The notes under the pieces: generated by a model
The model's database searches: none
What the model was told of the DNA's origin: nothing
Seen by the model: only the letters and a program-made list of their open reading frames with translations
In this document: piece by piece, positions 27,377 through 35,599 of the stretch
How positions within the stretch are numbered: the first letter of the stretch is position 1
Layout of the letters: every line of letters starts with the position of its first letter
From: CAVVEQ01 sp963802095
GTDB taxonomy: Bacteria; Chloroflexota; Anaerolineae; Anaerolineales; Anaerolineaceae
Assembly: GCA_963802095.1 (NCBI GenBank)
Contig: CAWDHI010000005.1
Coordinates: forward strand, 124,001-188,000
Length of the DNA: 64,000 nt
Reading direction: 5' to 3'
Position numbers and translations under genes: made by a program

Positions 27377-28051
27377 ATGAGCAAGATATCCTCGAATCCC
27401 CTCGCAGTCCTTCGCCAGATAAGATTATTTTCCCGTCTTGCTGAGGAAGACCTGCAAATGATCCTCGGCTGTACCAACGAGATCAAAAAGGCGGCTGGAT
27501 CCGAGATCCTGTGCGCGGGGGATGAGGATACGCCTGTTTACTTCATTATTGCAGGGGCGGTTCGCGTTTTTCGAATAAACCCAGAGGGTCGCGAACAGAC
27601 CTTGATCCACCTATCACTGGGAGATGTATTCAACCTTCCAACGATATTTTTGGCAGGCGGGCGGGCACCTGCCAGCGTGAGCGCCGTGGAAGATACCCGT
27701 CTTTTACTTATCACGCGCGAGGACCTGTACCGCTTGGTGACCGAGATCCCTGCCCTGAATTTTGCCATTCTAGCGGATCTTTCTGCCAAACTGGAGCACC
27801 TGGCGGATGTGGTTCATGATATCAGCCTGCGGAATGTCCGGTCCAGGCTGGCCAGGTTCCTCCAGGCACATGAAAATGCCCCCTCACCTTTATTATGGAC
27901 CCAGGACCAGATCGCCAGGCAGATCGGCAGCACCCGTGAGGCGGTCAACCGTGCCATGCGTGAATTGATCCGTGATAGAGTCATCCGCACCGAGCGGCAG
28001 CGGATCATCATCCTGGATCATGCAAAGCTGGAAGCTGAGATCGAAGGCTGA
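27377..28051 (+). CDS. Crp/Fnr family transcriptional regulator
   Basis: 224 residues: an N-terminal cyclic-nucleotide-binding-like beta barrel (GDEDTPVYFIIAGAVRVFR, LGDVFNLPTIFLAGG), the dimer helix, and a C-terminal HTH (TQDQIARQIGSTREAVNRAMREL). The N-terminal Cys cluster of Fnr is lacking, so it is not a 4Fe-4S oxygen sensor. The effector could be a cyclic nucleotide, heme-bound gas or small acid. A perfect CRP-type palindrome lies just downstream before the ferredoxin gene. The gene is divergent from the phosphatase/kinase operon. Confidence 0.92.
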   Translation: MSKISSNPLAVLRQIRLFSRLAEEDLQMILGCTNEIKKAAGSEILCAGDEDTPVYFIIAGAVRVFRINPEGREQTLIHLSLGDVFNLPTIFLAGGRAPASVSAVEDTRLLLITREDLYRLVTEIPALNFAILADLSAKLEHLADVVHDISLRNVRSRLARFLQAHENAPSPLLWTQDQIARQIGSTREAVNRAMRELIRDRVIRTERQRIIILDHAKLEAEIEG

Positions 28052-28069
28052 TCCTAATCGAGCCTATTG

Positions 28070-28085
28070 TGTGATGTAAATCACA
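28070..28085. promoter_or_regulatory. CRP/FNR-type binding site TGTGA-N6-TCACA
   Basis: TGTGATGTAAATCACA is a perfect 16-bp palindrome matching the consensus of Crp-family dimers. It sits 19 bases after the stop of the Crp/Fnr gene and 53 bases before the ferredoxin ATG, a position suited to activating the ferredoxin-DUF438-cupin genes. It also makes the TTG at 28067 an unlikely start codon. Confidence 0.75.
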
Positions 28086-28138
28086 GACAAGCCCGATCCC
28101 GGGTGGTATCCTCATGCGTGAAGAGCAAGAGAGCCCGG

Positions 28139-28342
28139 ATGGACGAAACCCTTTCCCTGCCAACCATTCACCCAGAACGCTGCGATGGCTGCGGCCTTTG
28201 CGCCGAGTACTGCCCCGGCCACGCCGTGGAAATGGTTAATGCAAAACCGCTGATCGCCTACCCTGAGAATTGTTCCTACTGTGGAATCTGCGAGGAGATC
28301 TGCCCGCGGTCTGCCATCGAGCTTCTCTATCAAATCGGATAG
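28139..28342 (+). CDS. 2[4Fe-4S] ferredoxin
   Basis: 67 residues from the ATG at 28139. Two cluster motifs are complete: CDGCGLCAEYCPG and CSYCGICEEICPR, the ferredoxin pattern CxxCxxCxxxCP in each half. It transfers electrons at low potential in the cytoplasm. A longer frame back to TTG 28067 runs through the Crp box and adds residues foreign to the family; an in-frame GTG at 28118 is a weaker alternative. It precedes the DUF438-hemerythrin gene by 16 bases and is likely co-transcribed. Confidence 0.85.
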   Translation: MDETLSLPTIHPERCDGCGLCAEYCPGHAVEMVNAKPLIAYPENCSYCGICEEICPRSAIELLYQIG

Positions 28343-28358
28343 GAAAAGAGAAAAACCA

Positions 28359-29603
28359 ATGAGCGAATATATCAATAACCTTACCCAGCGAAAGGAAACA
28401 ATCAAGAAAATCTTGAAAGAGTTGAATGCCGGGCGGTCGGTGGAGGATGTGAAAGTTGAGTTTGGCAGCCTGTTGGAGGATGCCGATGCCCCTTCCATCA
28501 CCGAGGTGGAACAGATGATGATCGAAGAAGGCACGCCCCCCGAAGAGATCCAGCGCCTGTGCGATATTCACACCGCCTTCTTCCGCGATTCGCTGGAAAA
28601 GGTGCATATCCCCGAGAACCTGCCCGGGCATCCCATTCACACCTTCCGCACGGAAAATGACGCTGCCGAGGAGGTCCTCTCCGACCTCGAAGCCGCGGTT
28701 AGCGGGTATGCATCCAAACCGGATCTGAAGGTTGCCAGGGTTGCTTTTGATTTCCTCGCCAAGCTGAAGGGGTATGAAGTTCATTACGTCCGCAAGGAAA
28801 ATCTGCTTTTCCCGCTGCTGGAAAAAGTAGGTTTCTACGGGCCTTCTCGGGTGATGTGGGGCATTCACAACGAGATTCGCGCCGGCTGGAAAAAACTGGA
28901 GGAACTCCTTCGGGGTGCGCTGGATACCTCAACGCTCGTTTCAGCCGCAGAAGTTCAGGACGTGTTTAAGCCGATGGCCACTGCCATCCGCGAGATGTTT
29001 TACAAAGAGGATAAGATTCTCTTCCCCTCTGCCCTGGAACGGCTGGGTGAGGCGGATTGGCAATCCATCCGTGCCCAGGAAAATGAGATCGGTTACTTCC
29101 TGGTTAGCCCCGGGTTGGATTGGCCACCCGGCGCTCGCCAGGCAGTCACGCAAACCTCCCCGGCAACTCAACCGGCGCTGGCTGCACCTGCAGGGCTCCT
29201 TGCGCTCAATACCGGTGCGCTTTCCGCAGAGCAGGCAGATATGATGCTGCGGAGTTTACCCGTCGATATTACATTTGTGGATGAAAACGATGAGGTACGC
29301 TATTTTTCGCAAACCCGAGACCGTATCTTCCAACGCTCTCCAGCCATCATTGGACGCAAGGTGCAGAATTGCCATCCTCCCCAAAGCATCGGTAAGGTGC
29401 AGCAGATTGTGGATGATTTTCGCGCAGGAAAACGGGATACCGCGGAATTTTGGATCCAAATGGGTGAAAAATTTGTGGTCATTCAATACTTCGCCATGCG
29501 GGATGAAGCAGGAAAATACCGCGGTGCGTTGGAAGTCAGCCAGGATGCCAGCCTCCTGCGATCCCTGCAAGGCGAGCGTCGGTTGTTGGACGATGGAAAA
29601 TAA
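28359..29603 (+). CDS. DUF438, hemerythrin-like and PAS domain protein
   Basis: 414 residues from the ATG (GGAAAAGAG upstream). Domains in order: DUF438 at about 10-75 (RKETIKKILKELNAG), a hemerythrin HHE four-helix bundle at about 85-250 with His and Glu iron ligands (IHTAFFRDSLEKVH, HYVRKENLLFPLLE, HNEIRAGW, YKEDKILFP), and a C-terminal PAS domain (LPVDITFVDENDEVRYFSQT). The family responds to oxygen, nitric oxide or iron-sulfur damage through a di-iron centre. Its place between a Crp-site-controlled ferredoxin and a cupin suggests a redox-stress unit. Confidence 0.9.
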   Translation: MSEYINNLTQRKETIKKILKELNAGRSVEDVKVEFGSLLEDADAPSITEVEQMMIEEGTPPEEIQRLCDIHTAFFRDSLEKVHIPENLPGHPIHTFRTENDAAEEVLSDLEAAVSGYASKPDLKVARVAFDFLAKLKGYEVHYVRKENLLFPLLEKVGFYGPSRVMWGIHNEIRAGWKKLEELLRGALDTSTLVSAAEVQDVFKPMATAIREMFYKEDKILFPSALERLGEADWQSIRAQENEIGYFLVSPGLDWPPGARQAVTQTSPATQPALAAPAGLLALNTGALSAEQADMMLRSLPVDITFVDENDEVRYFSQTRDRIFQRSPAIIGRKVQNCHPPQSIGKVQQIVDDFRAGKRDTAEFWIQMGEKFVVIQYFAMRDEAGKYRGALEVSQDASLLRSLQGERRLLDDGK

Positions 29604-29617
29604 CGGAAAGGAATAAG

Positions 29618-29938
29618 ATGGAAAACATTCATATTGTGGTGGAAGATCTTCTCAAACGACTGCCGGAGGTTCCCGGGGATGCCGTATTGAGCCAGACACT
29701 GATAAAGGATGAGAAAACGGATATCACCCTGTTCAGTTTCGCTGCCGGGCAGGAGCTCACCGAACATACCTCTCCCTACCGTGCCATCGTGGAGGTTCTG
29801 AAAGGCGAGGGGAGCATGATACTCGGGAAGGACGTTACTGCCATCAATGCCGGCAGCTGGATCTACATGCCCCCCGATCTTCCCCACAGCCTGAAGACAA
29901 CCACCCCCCTGGTGATGCTGCTGACTTTAATCAAATAA
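29618..29938 (+). CDS. Cupin domain protein
   Basis: 106 residues forming one small cupin barrel: LTEHTSPYRAIVEVLKGEG is motif 1 (with one His and Glu retained) and GSWIYMPPDLPHSL is motif 2 with His. Metal-binding cupins of this size act as sensors or small enzymes. GGAAAGG precedes the ATG. It is the last gene of the ferredoxin-DUF438 unit; a bidirectional terminator follows. Confidence 0.85.
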   Translation: MENIHIVVEDLLKRLPEVPGDAVLSQTLIKDEKTDITLFSFAAGQELTEHTSPYRAIVEVLKGEGSMILGKDVTAINAGSWIYMPPDLPHSLKTTTPLVMLLTLIK

Positions 29939-29957
29939 TTGTAGAACCGAAAACAAA

Positions 29958-29987
29958 AAACTGGACCCGCTTGGGTCCAGTTATTTT
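29958..29987. terminator. Bidirectional intrinsic terminator
   Basis: ACTGGACCC-GCTT-GGGTCCAGT (9 bp, tetraloop) is flanked by TTATTTTG on the plus side and by AAAAAA, read as U-run, on the minus side. It serves the convergent cupin and lipoprotein genes. Confidence 0.88.
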
Positions 29988-30003
29988 GATTAAGGAATCC
30001 TGA

Positions 30004-30777
30004 TCAGGGTTTATCGATCGTAAATTCATCAAATTCAACAATTACTGGCAATGATTCGAAGGATGATACTCCGAAACCCACGTTGCCTTCCCGCAATGCA
30101 TACGTGTTTTCCTTGATCTGGGTAACTTCAGTCCCGTTGATCCAGAGGGTCAATTTCTTCTCGTTGCAGGAAAATCCATAAGCGTTGACGTCCTTGCCCT
30201 GTTTGATGGCATTGGAACCGCCACTGGCGAGCATATCATAGTCACCTTTTGGCTGTTTACGGGCATCGAACACAAAGATATTATAGAGTCCGTCATTCCC
30301 AATGTTCGCTTCGTACCAGCCATCTTCCTCTGAATAACGGCAGATCAGGCTGACGGATTGTGAATTCGCCCCGCGGTTTTCTACGACGGTCTCAACATAG
30401 ACATTATCGTAGGTGTAATCGTCGTAGGTGAAATATAGATAGGTTTGTTTCCCATTAATCTCGATAATCATTTTTCCATCTTCCACACCGAAACTGGTTC
30501 TTTCCTCGTCACCTGACTGGAACCAGTAACTCCATCCCGATGGTTCCTCGTCGAAGGTAAAAGTAGTATACGGCTCTGATGAGGACGTAGTCTCCTCCTC
30601 GGTGGGGGCATCCTCAACAGGCGCATCTACCACTTCCTCTGTTGGAGAAGGTGCAGATTCCTCCGATGGTACTGCAGAGTCCTCCGGACCGCTTGTATCC
30701 CCGATGTTGAAGGAACAGGCGATACCAACAAGGACGATTAATGCCGGAATGATGGCCAAACGTAATAATGCTTTCAT
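30004..30777 (-). CDS. Lipoprotein with concanavalin-like (LamG/GH16-type) domain
   Basis: 257 residues. Lipoprotein signal ending in VGIAC, then an acidic Glu/Pro/Ser linker to about residue 70. The remainder (TFTFDEEPSGWSYWFQSGD, GWYEANIGNDGLYNIFVFD, KKLTLWINGTEV, GNVGFGVSSFE) has the alternating beta-strand pattern of the laminin-G/3-keto-disaccharide hydrolase fold seen in many surface proteins. It resembles the lipoprotein at 35600-36424 in architecture. No catalytic residues can be assigned; probably a carbohydrate- or surface-binding protein. Confidence 0.75.
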   Translation of the reverse strand: MKALLRLAIIPALIVLVGIACSFNIGDTSGPEDSAVPSEESAPSPTEEVVDAPVEDAPTEEETTSSSEPYTTFTFDEEPSGWSYWFQSGDEERTSFGVEDGKMIIEINGKQTYLYFTYDDYTYDNVYVETVVENRGANSQSVSLICRYSEEDGWYEANIGNDGLYNIFVFDARKQPKGDYDMLASGGSNAIKQGKDVNAYGFSCNEKKLTLWINGTEVTQIKENTYALREGNVGFGVSSFESLPVIVEFDEFTIDKP

Positions 30778-30847
30778 ACTTCCCTCCTTGGATAATTTTG
30801 AGTACGGTAATTATAGCAAGATTAGTCTGAATATCAACTGCCAATTT

Positions 30848-32359
30848 TCAACCTGAAGGCAATCTAACCAGAAGGAGGGTAACGAGACCCAGAAAGGCGC
30901 AAAGAACCAGCACGTAGGGTAGGGTTCTTCGCAGAACTTCACCTTCCTTGCCTATCAGGCCAACAGTGCTGCAGCCGACGATCAGCTTGGCCGGGGCTAC
31001 CATCGCACCGATTGCCCCCCCGGCAGTCTGGGCACCAACAAGCAGTGCCGGTGCGAAGCCGAGCAGGACGGCAACCGTTTTCTGCAGGGGGACGAATAGA
31101 ACATTTGAATTATTATTGCTGCCGGTCGCAAAGGCTCCCAGGACCCCCACATACGCAGAAGTGAGCGGGTAGGCCGATTGCATAAGCGCGGCCAAACCTT
31201 CAGCCAGCAGGAGGGTCATTCGGCAGTATTCCATCAGCGTAGCCAACCCAATAGTAAAGACAACCCCAACAGTGGCGGGTAGTGCGGTCTTCCAGGTGGT
31301 ACGCCAGGCTTGCCGCAGGCTGCAATCGTCGCAGAGTGCTGATTTCCGCAGGCTGAAATAGGTGATGAAGGTTACGACCAGCATCGGAAATGCGGGGTGA
31401 AGGAAGGGTTTAAAGAGCTGCCCTTTGGCCAGCGGCATGGAAAATCCTACCAGGGTGCTGGTGGCGGGTAGCAGCATCTGCCAGTGGAAGTTATTCAGGA
31501 AGTTGTTCAAAGGTCCGGGTATGCCAGCGATGATGTTGATCACAACCACTGCGCCATAGGCTGCAAGTGCCGCATGCAGGCGGGCATCAGGCGGTGTTGG
31601 AGTTGCCGGTTTGGGAGCGCGGGAGATCAACCAACCAAAAAGCAGCCCCGCTGCACCCGCCAGGAATGCTCCCAGCTGGGGAAAACCAGCGATTGCAACA
31701 GCGTATTGCGCCAAGGCGATCACCAACCCGGTAAACAGGACCTTGTGCCAGATCCGCATGGATTTGAGTACCATCGCGGCAGCCAGACCTGTGAATAGAA
31801 CCGCGATCCCCAAAAGGAGCACTGCCGGGGGAATGATCTCACCCGGTTGCATTTGAGAGACGGAGAGAAGGGTCTGGTAGGTGAGCCCCATACCGCCGAA
31901 GGTCACTGCCCAGGAATGCCCAATGGCACTTGCGGTCACTGCGAGTACCGGGTTGATACCCATACCGACCAGGATCGGGGCGACGATGGCAATTGGAACA
32001 CCGAACCCGGTGATTCCCTCCAGCATCCCGGCGAAGGACCAGGCGATGAGCACCACCAGGAACAGGTGATCGCGCACTGATCGCTGCATGGCCTGCGCAA
32101 TCGCCTGGATACCGCCGAATTGGTTAACGAGAAAATAGAGCAGGAGCGCAGGCCAGAGCACAAGCAGAACGTAAACAGAAATGAGCAGCCCTTTAAGCTG
32201 GGAGACCCAAAAGACCTGCCAGTTCAAACCGAAGGCGAAAAGTGCCACCAACACCCCTACTGCCCAACCAACCGGTCCGGCTTTTTGCCCGGACCAGTGA
32301 AAAACTGCCATAAGGATCAGAATGAGCAGGATGGGAAGAAACGCCAGGAAGTAAAACAT
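30848..32359 (-). CDS. lctP: L-lactate permease (LctP/LldP family)
   Basis: 503 residues with about 13 transmembrane helices. GMLEGITGFGVPIAIVAPIL, GSNNNSNVLFVPLQ and GAQTAGGAIGAMVAPAKLI are the family hallmarks. The family moves L-lactate, D-lactate or glycolate with protons. A cytoplasmic loop has ALCDDCSLRQAW with two close Cys. No lactate dehydrogenase gene is nearby. The stop lies about 70 bases from the start of the next minus-strand lipoprotein, so read-through from this gene is possible. Confidence 0.92.
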   Translation of the reverse strand: MFYFLAFLPILLILILMAVFHWSGQKAGPVGWAVGVLVALFAFGLNWQVFWVSQLKGLLISVYVLLVLWPALLLYFLVNQFGGIQAIAQAMQRSVRDHLFLVVLIAWSFAGMLEGITGFGVPIAIVAPILVGMGINPVLAVTASAIGHSWAVTFGGMGLTYQTLLSVSQMQPGEIIPPAVLLLGIAVLFTGLAAAMVLKSMRIWHKVLFTGLVIALAQYAVAIAGFPQLGAFLAGAAGLLFGWLISRAPKPATPTPPDARLHAALAAYGAVVVINIIAGIPGPLNNFLNNFHWQMLLPATSTLVGFSMPLAKGQLFKPFLHPAFPMLVVTFITYFSLRKSALCDDCSLRQAWRTTWKTALPATVGVVFTIGLATLMEYCRMTLLLAEGLAALMQSAYPLTSAYVGVLGAFATGSNNNSNVLFVPLQKTVAVLLGFAPALLVGAQTAGGAIGAMVAPAKLIVGCSTVGLIGKEGEVLRRTLPYVLVLCAFLGLVTLLLVRLPSG

Positions 32360-32386
32360 CCGCCAATTCTAATATGGAACCGATTG

Positions 32387-32412
32387 AAAAACCGGCTGGT
32401 TATCCAGCCGGT
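32387..32412 (-). terminator. Intrinsic terminator of the bactofilin-like gene
   Basis: On the minus strand ACCGGCTGG/CCAGCCGGT (9 bp, four-base loop) is followed by TTTTC. It lies 27 bases past the stop of the membrane protein gene and before the lactate permease. Confidence 0.82.
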
Positions 32413-32438
32413 CCGGGTTCGAACGTTTTTCTGACGAT

Positions 32439-33809
32439 TCACTCCTTCGCAGACGGCGCTTTCTTTTCGGCGGCAGGGGCTTTTTTGGTCGATTTCGCTT
32501 TCGGTTCGGACGATTTTTTCACCTCTGAGTGTGTCGGCTCGGGCGTGGATTGCACAGCGGGAGCGGTTTGATCGACCTCCGCTGCCATCTTTTCCGCGGT
32601 TTCCAGTACCCACTTCTGCTCGGCGCGGCGTTCCCGGTAAGACAACCAGATGCCACCCAGTCCAAATGATACCGCCACCACTGAGACCACCCAGCCAAAG
32701 ACCGGGATGGAAGCGACCAGGACGAATAGGAGCATGCCAAGGGAGAGGATACCGAGACGGCGAAGATAGGAGGTTTCTCCCATATTTCGCAGGATGAGAG
32801 ATCCCAGCAGGTAGGAGATCACAACCCGGCTGCCAAAGAAAACCATCAGGAAGAAGATGGTCGTCGCGAGACCAAGGGTGAGGAGCGCTAATACCCACCA
32901 AATGGCAGCCAATCCCCACAGGCTGAGGAAGCCGAATCCAAGGCCGATGATGAAGATCAGCCCGGCCAGCAGAAGGACCACGCCCGCGATATTGAGGCTG
33001 ATCACAAAGAAGATGAGTCCCACTCCCAGGGTGTACCAGGGACGGGATCGGATCTGTTTTGCGGATTTGCTTACCATCCCCGGGAAAAGCCAGATGAGGA
33101 TCAGCCCGATGATGAAGAGGGGAACCAGGTCCTGGACCAACGGCATACCCCAGGCAGCCAATCCGGATAGGAATTGACCGGTTGCATCAGCCGCAGCCTG
33201 ACGGGCACCCAGGAGCACCCTGCCACCGCCCGCACCACCCTGAAAGGAGGTTGGCGACAACGATTCCGGAAGCTGCAGGTTGATCTTCAGCTGTTCGATG
33301 ATCAATTTAAACACTTCATAAGGGCCAACCACTGCTTGCGTGCGGCCGGTGATCTCTCCCTGGTTGGTGGAGCCAAACGCCAGGGCAAATAAATCTCTGC
33401 CGATCACCGAACCATTTTTTGTCACCAGGCTGACGCCTGAATAATACAAGTTGCGCTCCAGCGTAGCCTGGGGACCAATGACCATGGTAACCGCGGCAAC
33501 ATAGGTGGTGCCTTGAACCGAGCCATTGATCACAACCTTGGAACCAATAGCGATAAGGCTGCCTTCCACGGTTCCATTTATGGTTATATTCTGTCCAACA
33601 GCGATCAGGTCACCAGCAACGGTGCCATCCACACTGACATTCGTCCCGGCCAGGATGATATCAGCTTCGACTACTTGTCCTGCCGGGATGGAATCTCCAT
33701 AGACGATACTGCTTTGGGCGTGGACCGCCGGTACTAAGGAGAAAATGGCAATTAATGCCAGGCTGAACGCCACCGCGATTCTTCTTTTTTGGAATAACTC
33801 AATATTCAT
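32439..33809 (-). CDS. Bactofilin-like beta-helix protein with membrane domain
   Basis: 456 residues. A signal peptide (cleavage after VHAQ) is followed by a short beta-helix of repeated strands (VDGTVAGDLIAVGQNITINGTV), like polymer-forming bactofilins but exported. Five to six transmembrane helices follow at about 225-390, then a Lys/Ala/Pro-rich cytoplasmic tail of 45 residues. The arrangement is known among membrane-anchored DUF/bactofilin-type proteins of Chloroflexota and Firmicutes and may link cell-surface polymers to the membrane. Good GGAGGA ribosome site before ATG. Confidence 0.78.
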   Translation of the reverse strand: MNIELFQKRRIAVAFSLALIAIFSLVPAVHAQSSIVYGDSIPAGQVVEADIILAGTNVSVDGTVAGDLIAVGQNITINGTVEGSLIAIGSKVVINGSVQGTTYVAAVTMVIGPQATLERNLYYSGVSLVTKNGSVIGRDLFALAFGSTNQGEITGRTQAVVGPYEVFKLIIEQLKINLQLPESLSPTSFQGGAGGGRVLLGARQAAADATGQFLSGLAAWGMPLVQDLVPLFIIGLILIWLFPGMVSKSAKQIRSRPWYTLGVGLIFFVISLNIAGVVLLLAGLIFIIGLGFGFLSLWGLAAIWWVLALLTLGLATTIFFLMVFFGSRVVISYLLGSLILRNMGETSYLRRLGILSLGMLLFVLVASIPVFGWVVSVVAVSFGLGGIWLSYRERRAEQKWVLETAEKMAAEVDQTAPAVQSTPEPTHSEVKKSSEPKAKSTKKAPAAEKKAPSAKE

Positions 33810-33900
33810 TTCTTATCCTCCTGAACGATTGATATTTATTATTTATACGAAATAATACTATATTATTCTTTTTCAGGAAGGGAATTGAAACTCGAGGAAT

Positions 33901-33930
33901 AAAAAAGCGGGCGCGTTGAGCACCCGCTTT
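33901..33930 (-). terminator. Intrinsic terminator of the helical-repeat protein gene
   Basis: On the minus strand GCGGGTGC/GCGCCCGC (8 bp with one wobble) plus flanking AAA/TTT pairs, followed by TTTTTT. It lies 21 bases past the stop. Confidence 0.88.
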
Positions 33931-33950
33931 CCACAATATTTTGAAGGGGT

Positions 33951-34781
33951 TTACAGGTTCCCTTTTTTCTCCAACCGATTGGCGATATCTTCCGTTGCCG
34001 CAGCGGATCCAAGCTGGGCTCCTCCCCCAACCATATCACCGATACCCTCTTTGCTGTACTCTCGTCCGGCTGCGATCAGCTCTTCGCCTGCAACGATCTT
34101 TTTAACGCCCTGCTTTTCGAGCTTTATACCTGCTTTCTTTAGTTGCTTGCTCCCTTCAGCCAACCCTTCTGAGACTGCCATGCGGGTAACCCCTTCGGCG
34201 ATCTCGTTGTTGCCCATTTCGGCGATCTTGCCTCCGGCGGATTCAATCGCCTTGGCAACACCCTTGGCGCTGGCGGCTTTGAGGATCTGTTCCACAGCCA
34301 GTTCCTGCAGGAGTTCGCCTCTCTCGGCCAGAAATTCGGTAAGCGCGGGCATTTGCAGCATATCCACCACATCGCTCACCGCCCACAGTTCGCCGGCGAC
34401 GCGTGCCAGTTCCAACCCGGTTTCCAGGTCATCTTCGCTCATCAGGCCGACCATTGCACTCATCACGCCAACGTCTTCCGAGGTGGCCAGCATTTCCGCG
34501 CCTTGTGCAACATCCACCACGCCGGCAACCCCAACAACGTCGCTGAGGGTCTTGACGCGCTCAGCAACGACTACTGCATCTTCAGCTCTGGTGAGGTCAC
34601 TCACACCGGCTGCAGTTTCCATGCGGCCCAAGTCGACAACGTCCCGACCGGTCTGCACCTTCTGGGCACCTTCTTCGATGTGGGTTTCCCCATTGATTGC
34701 CTGGGTTAGAGCGTTATCGCGGGCTTCCTTGGTTTTGGTCGCCAGCTTCTTCTTGCTGATCGTTACTTTTTCAGATGTCAT
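33951..34781 (-). CDS. Uncharacterised all-helical soluble protein
   Basis: 276 residues with no signal peptide, no Cys, and almost no predicted strands. The sequence is a chain of short amphipathic Ala/Glu/Val/Lys helices with loosely repeated units (GVAGVVDVAQGAEMLATS, VGVMSAMVGLMSEDDLETG). The N terminus is highly basic (TISKKKLATKTKEARDN). No family is recognised. GGAAAGAGG precedes the ATG. It lies inside the minus-strand envelope block and is followed by its own terminator, which suggests independent, possibly high expression. Confidence 0.75.
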   Translation of the reverse strand: MTSEKVTISKKKLATKTKEARDNALTQAINGETHIEEGAQKVQTGRDVVDLGRMETAAGVSDLTRAEDAVVVAERVKTLSDVVGVAGVVDVAQGAEMLATSEDVGVMSAMVGLMSEDDLETGLELARVAGELWAVSDVVDMLQMPALTEFLAERGELLQELAVEQILKAASAKGVAKAIESAGGKIAEMGNNEIAEGVTRMAVSEGLAEGSKQLKKAGIKLEKQGVKKIVAGEELIAAGREYSKEGIGDMVGGGAQLGSAAATEDIANRLEKKGNL

Positions 34782-34819
34782 TTTTTCCTCTTTCCATTTT
34801 GAATCATCAAGCCCTTTGA

Positions 34820-35578
34820 TTACTCAAGGTTGTATAGGACCTGCATGGCACCAGCGTCATCCCGGAATTCGAGCTGGTTATTCTGGATCGAATAGACCGA
34901 GGTTATTTCCAGCGCTTGAAAATACTGGAATTCCTGTGCCATGACGTCCTCCTCACAAGCCATCATTGTGGAGGCAGCAGGCGCGATCTTGATCTTATTT
35001 CCATCTGTGGTGTATGTGGTGTTGTAATTATTACAGCCACCGCTCCCACTCAGAGTACCGTCGTCCTTGAAAATCGCGGTGATCTGGGATCCATCTACCA
35101 AACCTACAACAGCTTCCTTACCGTTGTTCACGTTCACGGCATTCCATGTTCCACTGGTGAGGGCAACAGGCACCTGGACTGCGAACTCCATCAGGTCAGC
35201 ACCTTTGGCGTCGCGAAGAACCAGTGTGGCTTTATCCATCCGATAGGATGCGGTATTGCTCAACCCCTGGGTGAAGGCATCAGCTTGCGCCATAACGTCC
35301 TCGGGGCAGGCCATCAGGGTGGAGGGACCTAATTTGAAGGTGAGCGAGCTACCACTCAGCGTGTATGTCCCGCTAACCCGGTTGCATCCATCAGAGCTGG
35401 AAAAAGCCATGTCTTCTCCGAAGGAGAGGGTCGGCACGGCATTAGAAAGGACTGGAGTCCCTCCCAGAGATGCCAGCTGCCAGTTGGTACCGGGGAGCTC
35501 TGAACTGGTGGTGGAGGAGCATCCGGCGGCCATGAGGACCAGCAACATAATAATTGAACCAAACACGATCTTTTTCAT
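34820..35578 (-). CDS. Lipoprotein with two META domains (HslJ-like)
   Basis: 252 residues. Lipobox MAAGC after a short signal. Two META domains in tandem: the first has LPGTNWQLASLGG, DGCNRVSGTY and LMACPEDVM, the second SGTWNAVNVNNG, GGCNNYNTTY and MMACEEDVMAQ. The shared CN...ACPED pattern is that of HslJ/META proteins, which confer tolerance to stress or antibiotics in some bacteria. The protein is expected on the outer face of the membrane. The two domains are clearly an internal duplication. Confidence 0.88.
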   Translation of the reverse strand: MKKIVFGSIIMLLVLMAAGCSSTTSSELPGTNWQLASLGGTPVLSNAVPTLSFGEDMAFSSSDGCNRVSGTYTLSGSSLTFKLGPSTLMACPEDVMAQADAFTQGLSNTASYRMDKATLVLRDAKGADLMEFAVQVPVALTSGTWNAVNVNNGKEAVVGLVDGSQITAIFKDDGTLSGSGGCNNYNTTYTTDGNKIKIAPAASTMMACEEDVMAQEFQYFQALEITSVYSIQNNQLEFRDDAGAMQVLYNLE

Positions 35579-35599
35579 TTTAAATAAACCTTTCTATTT

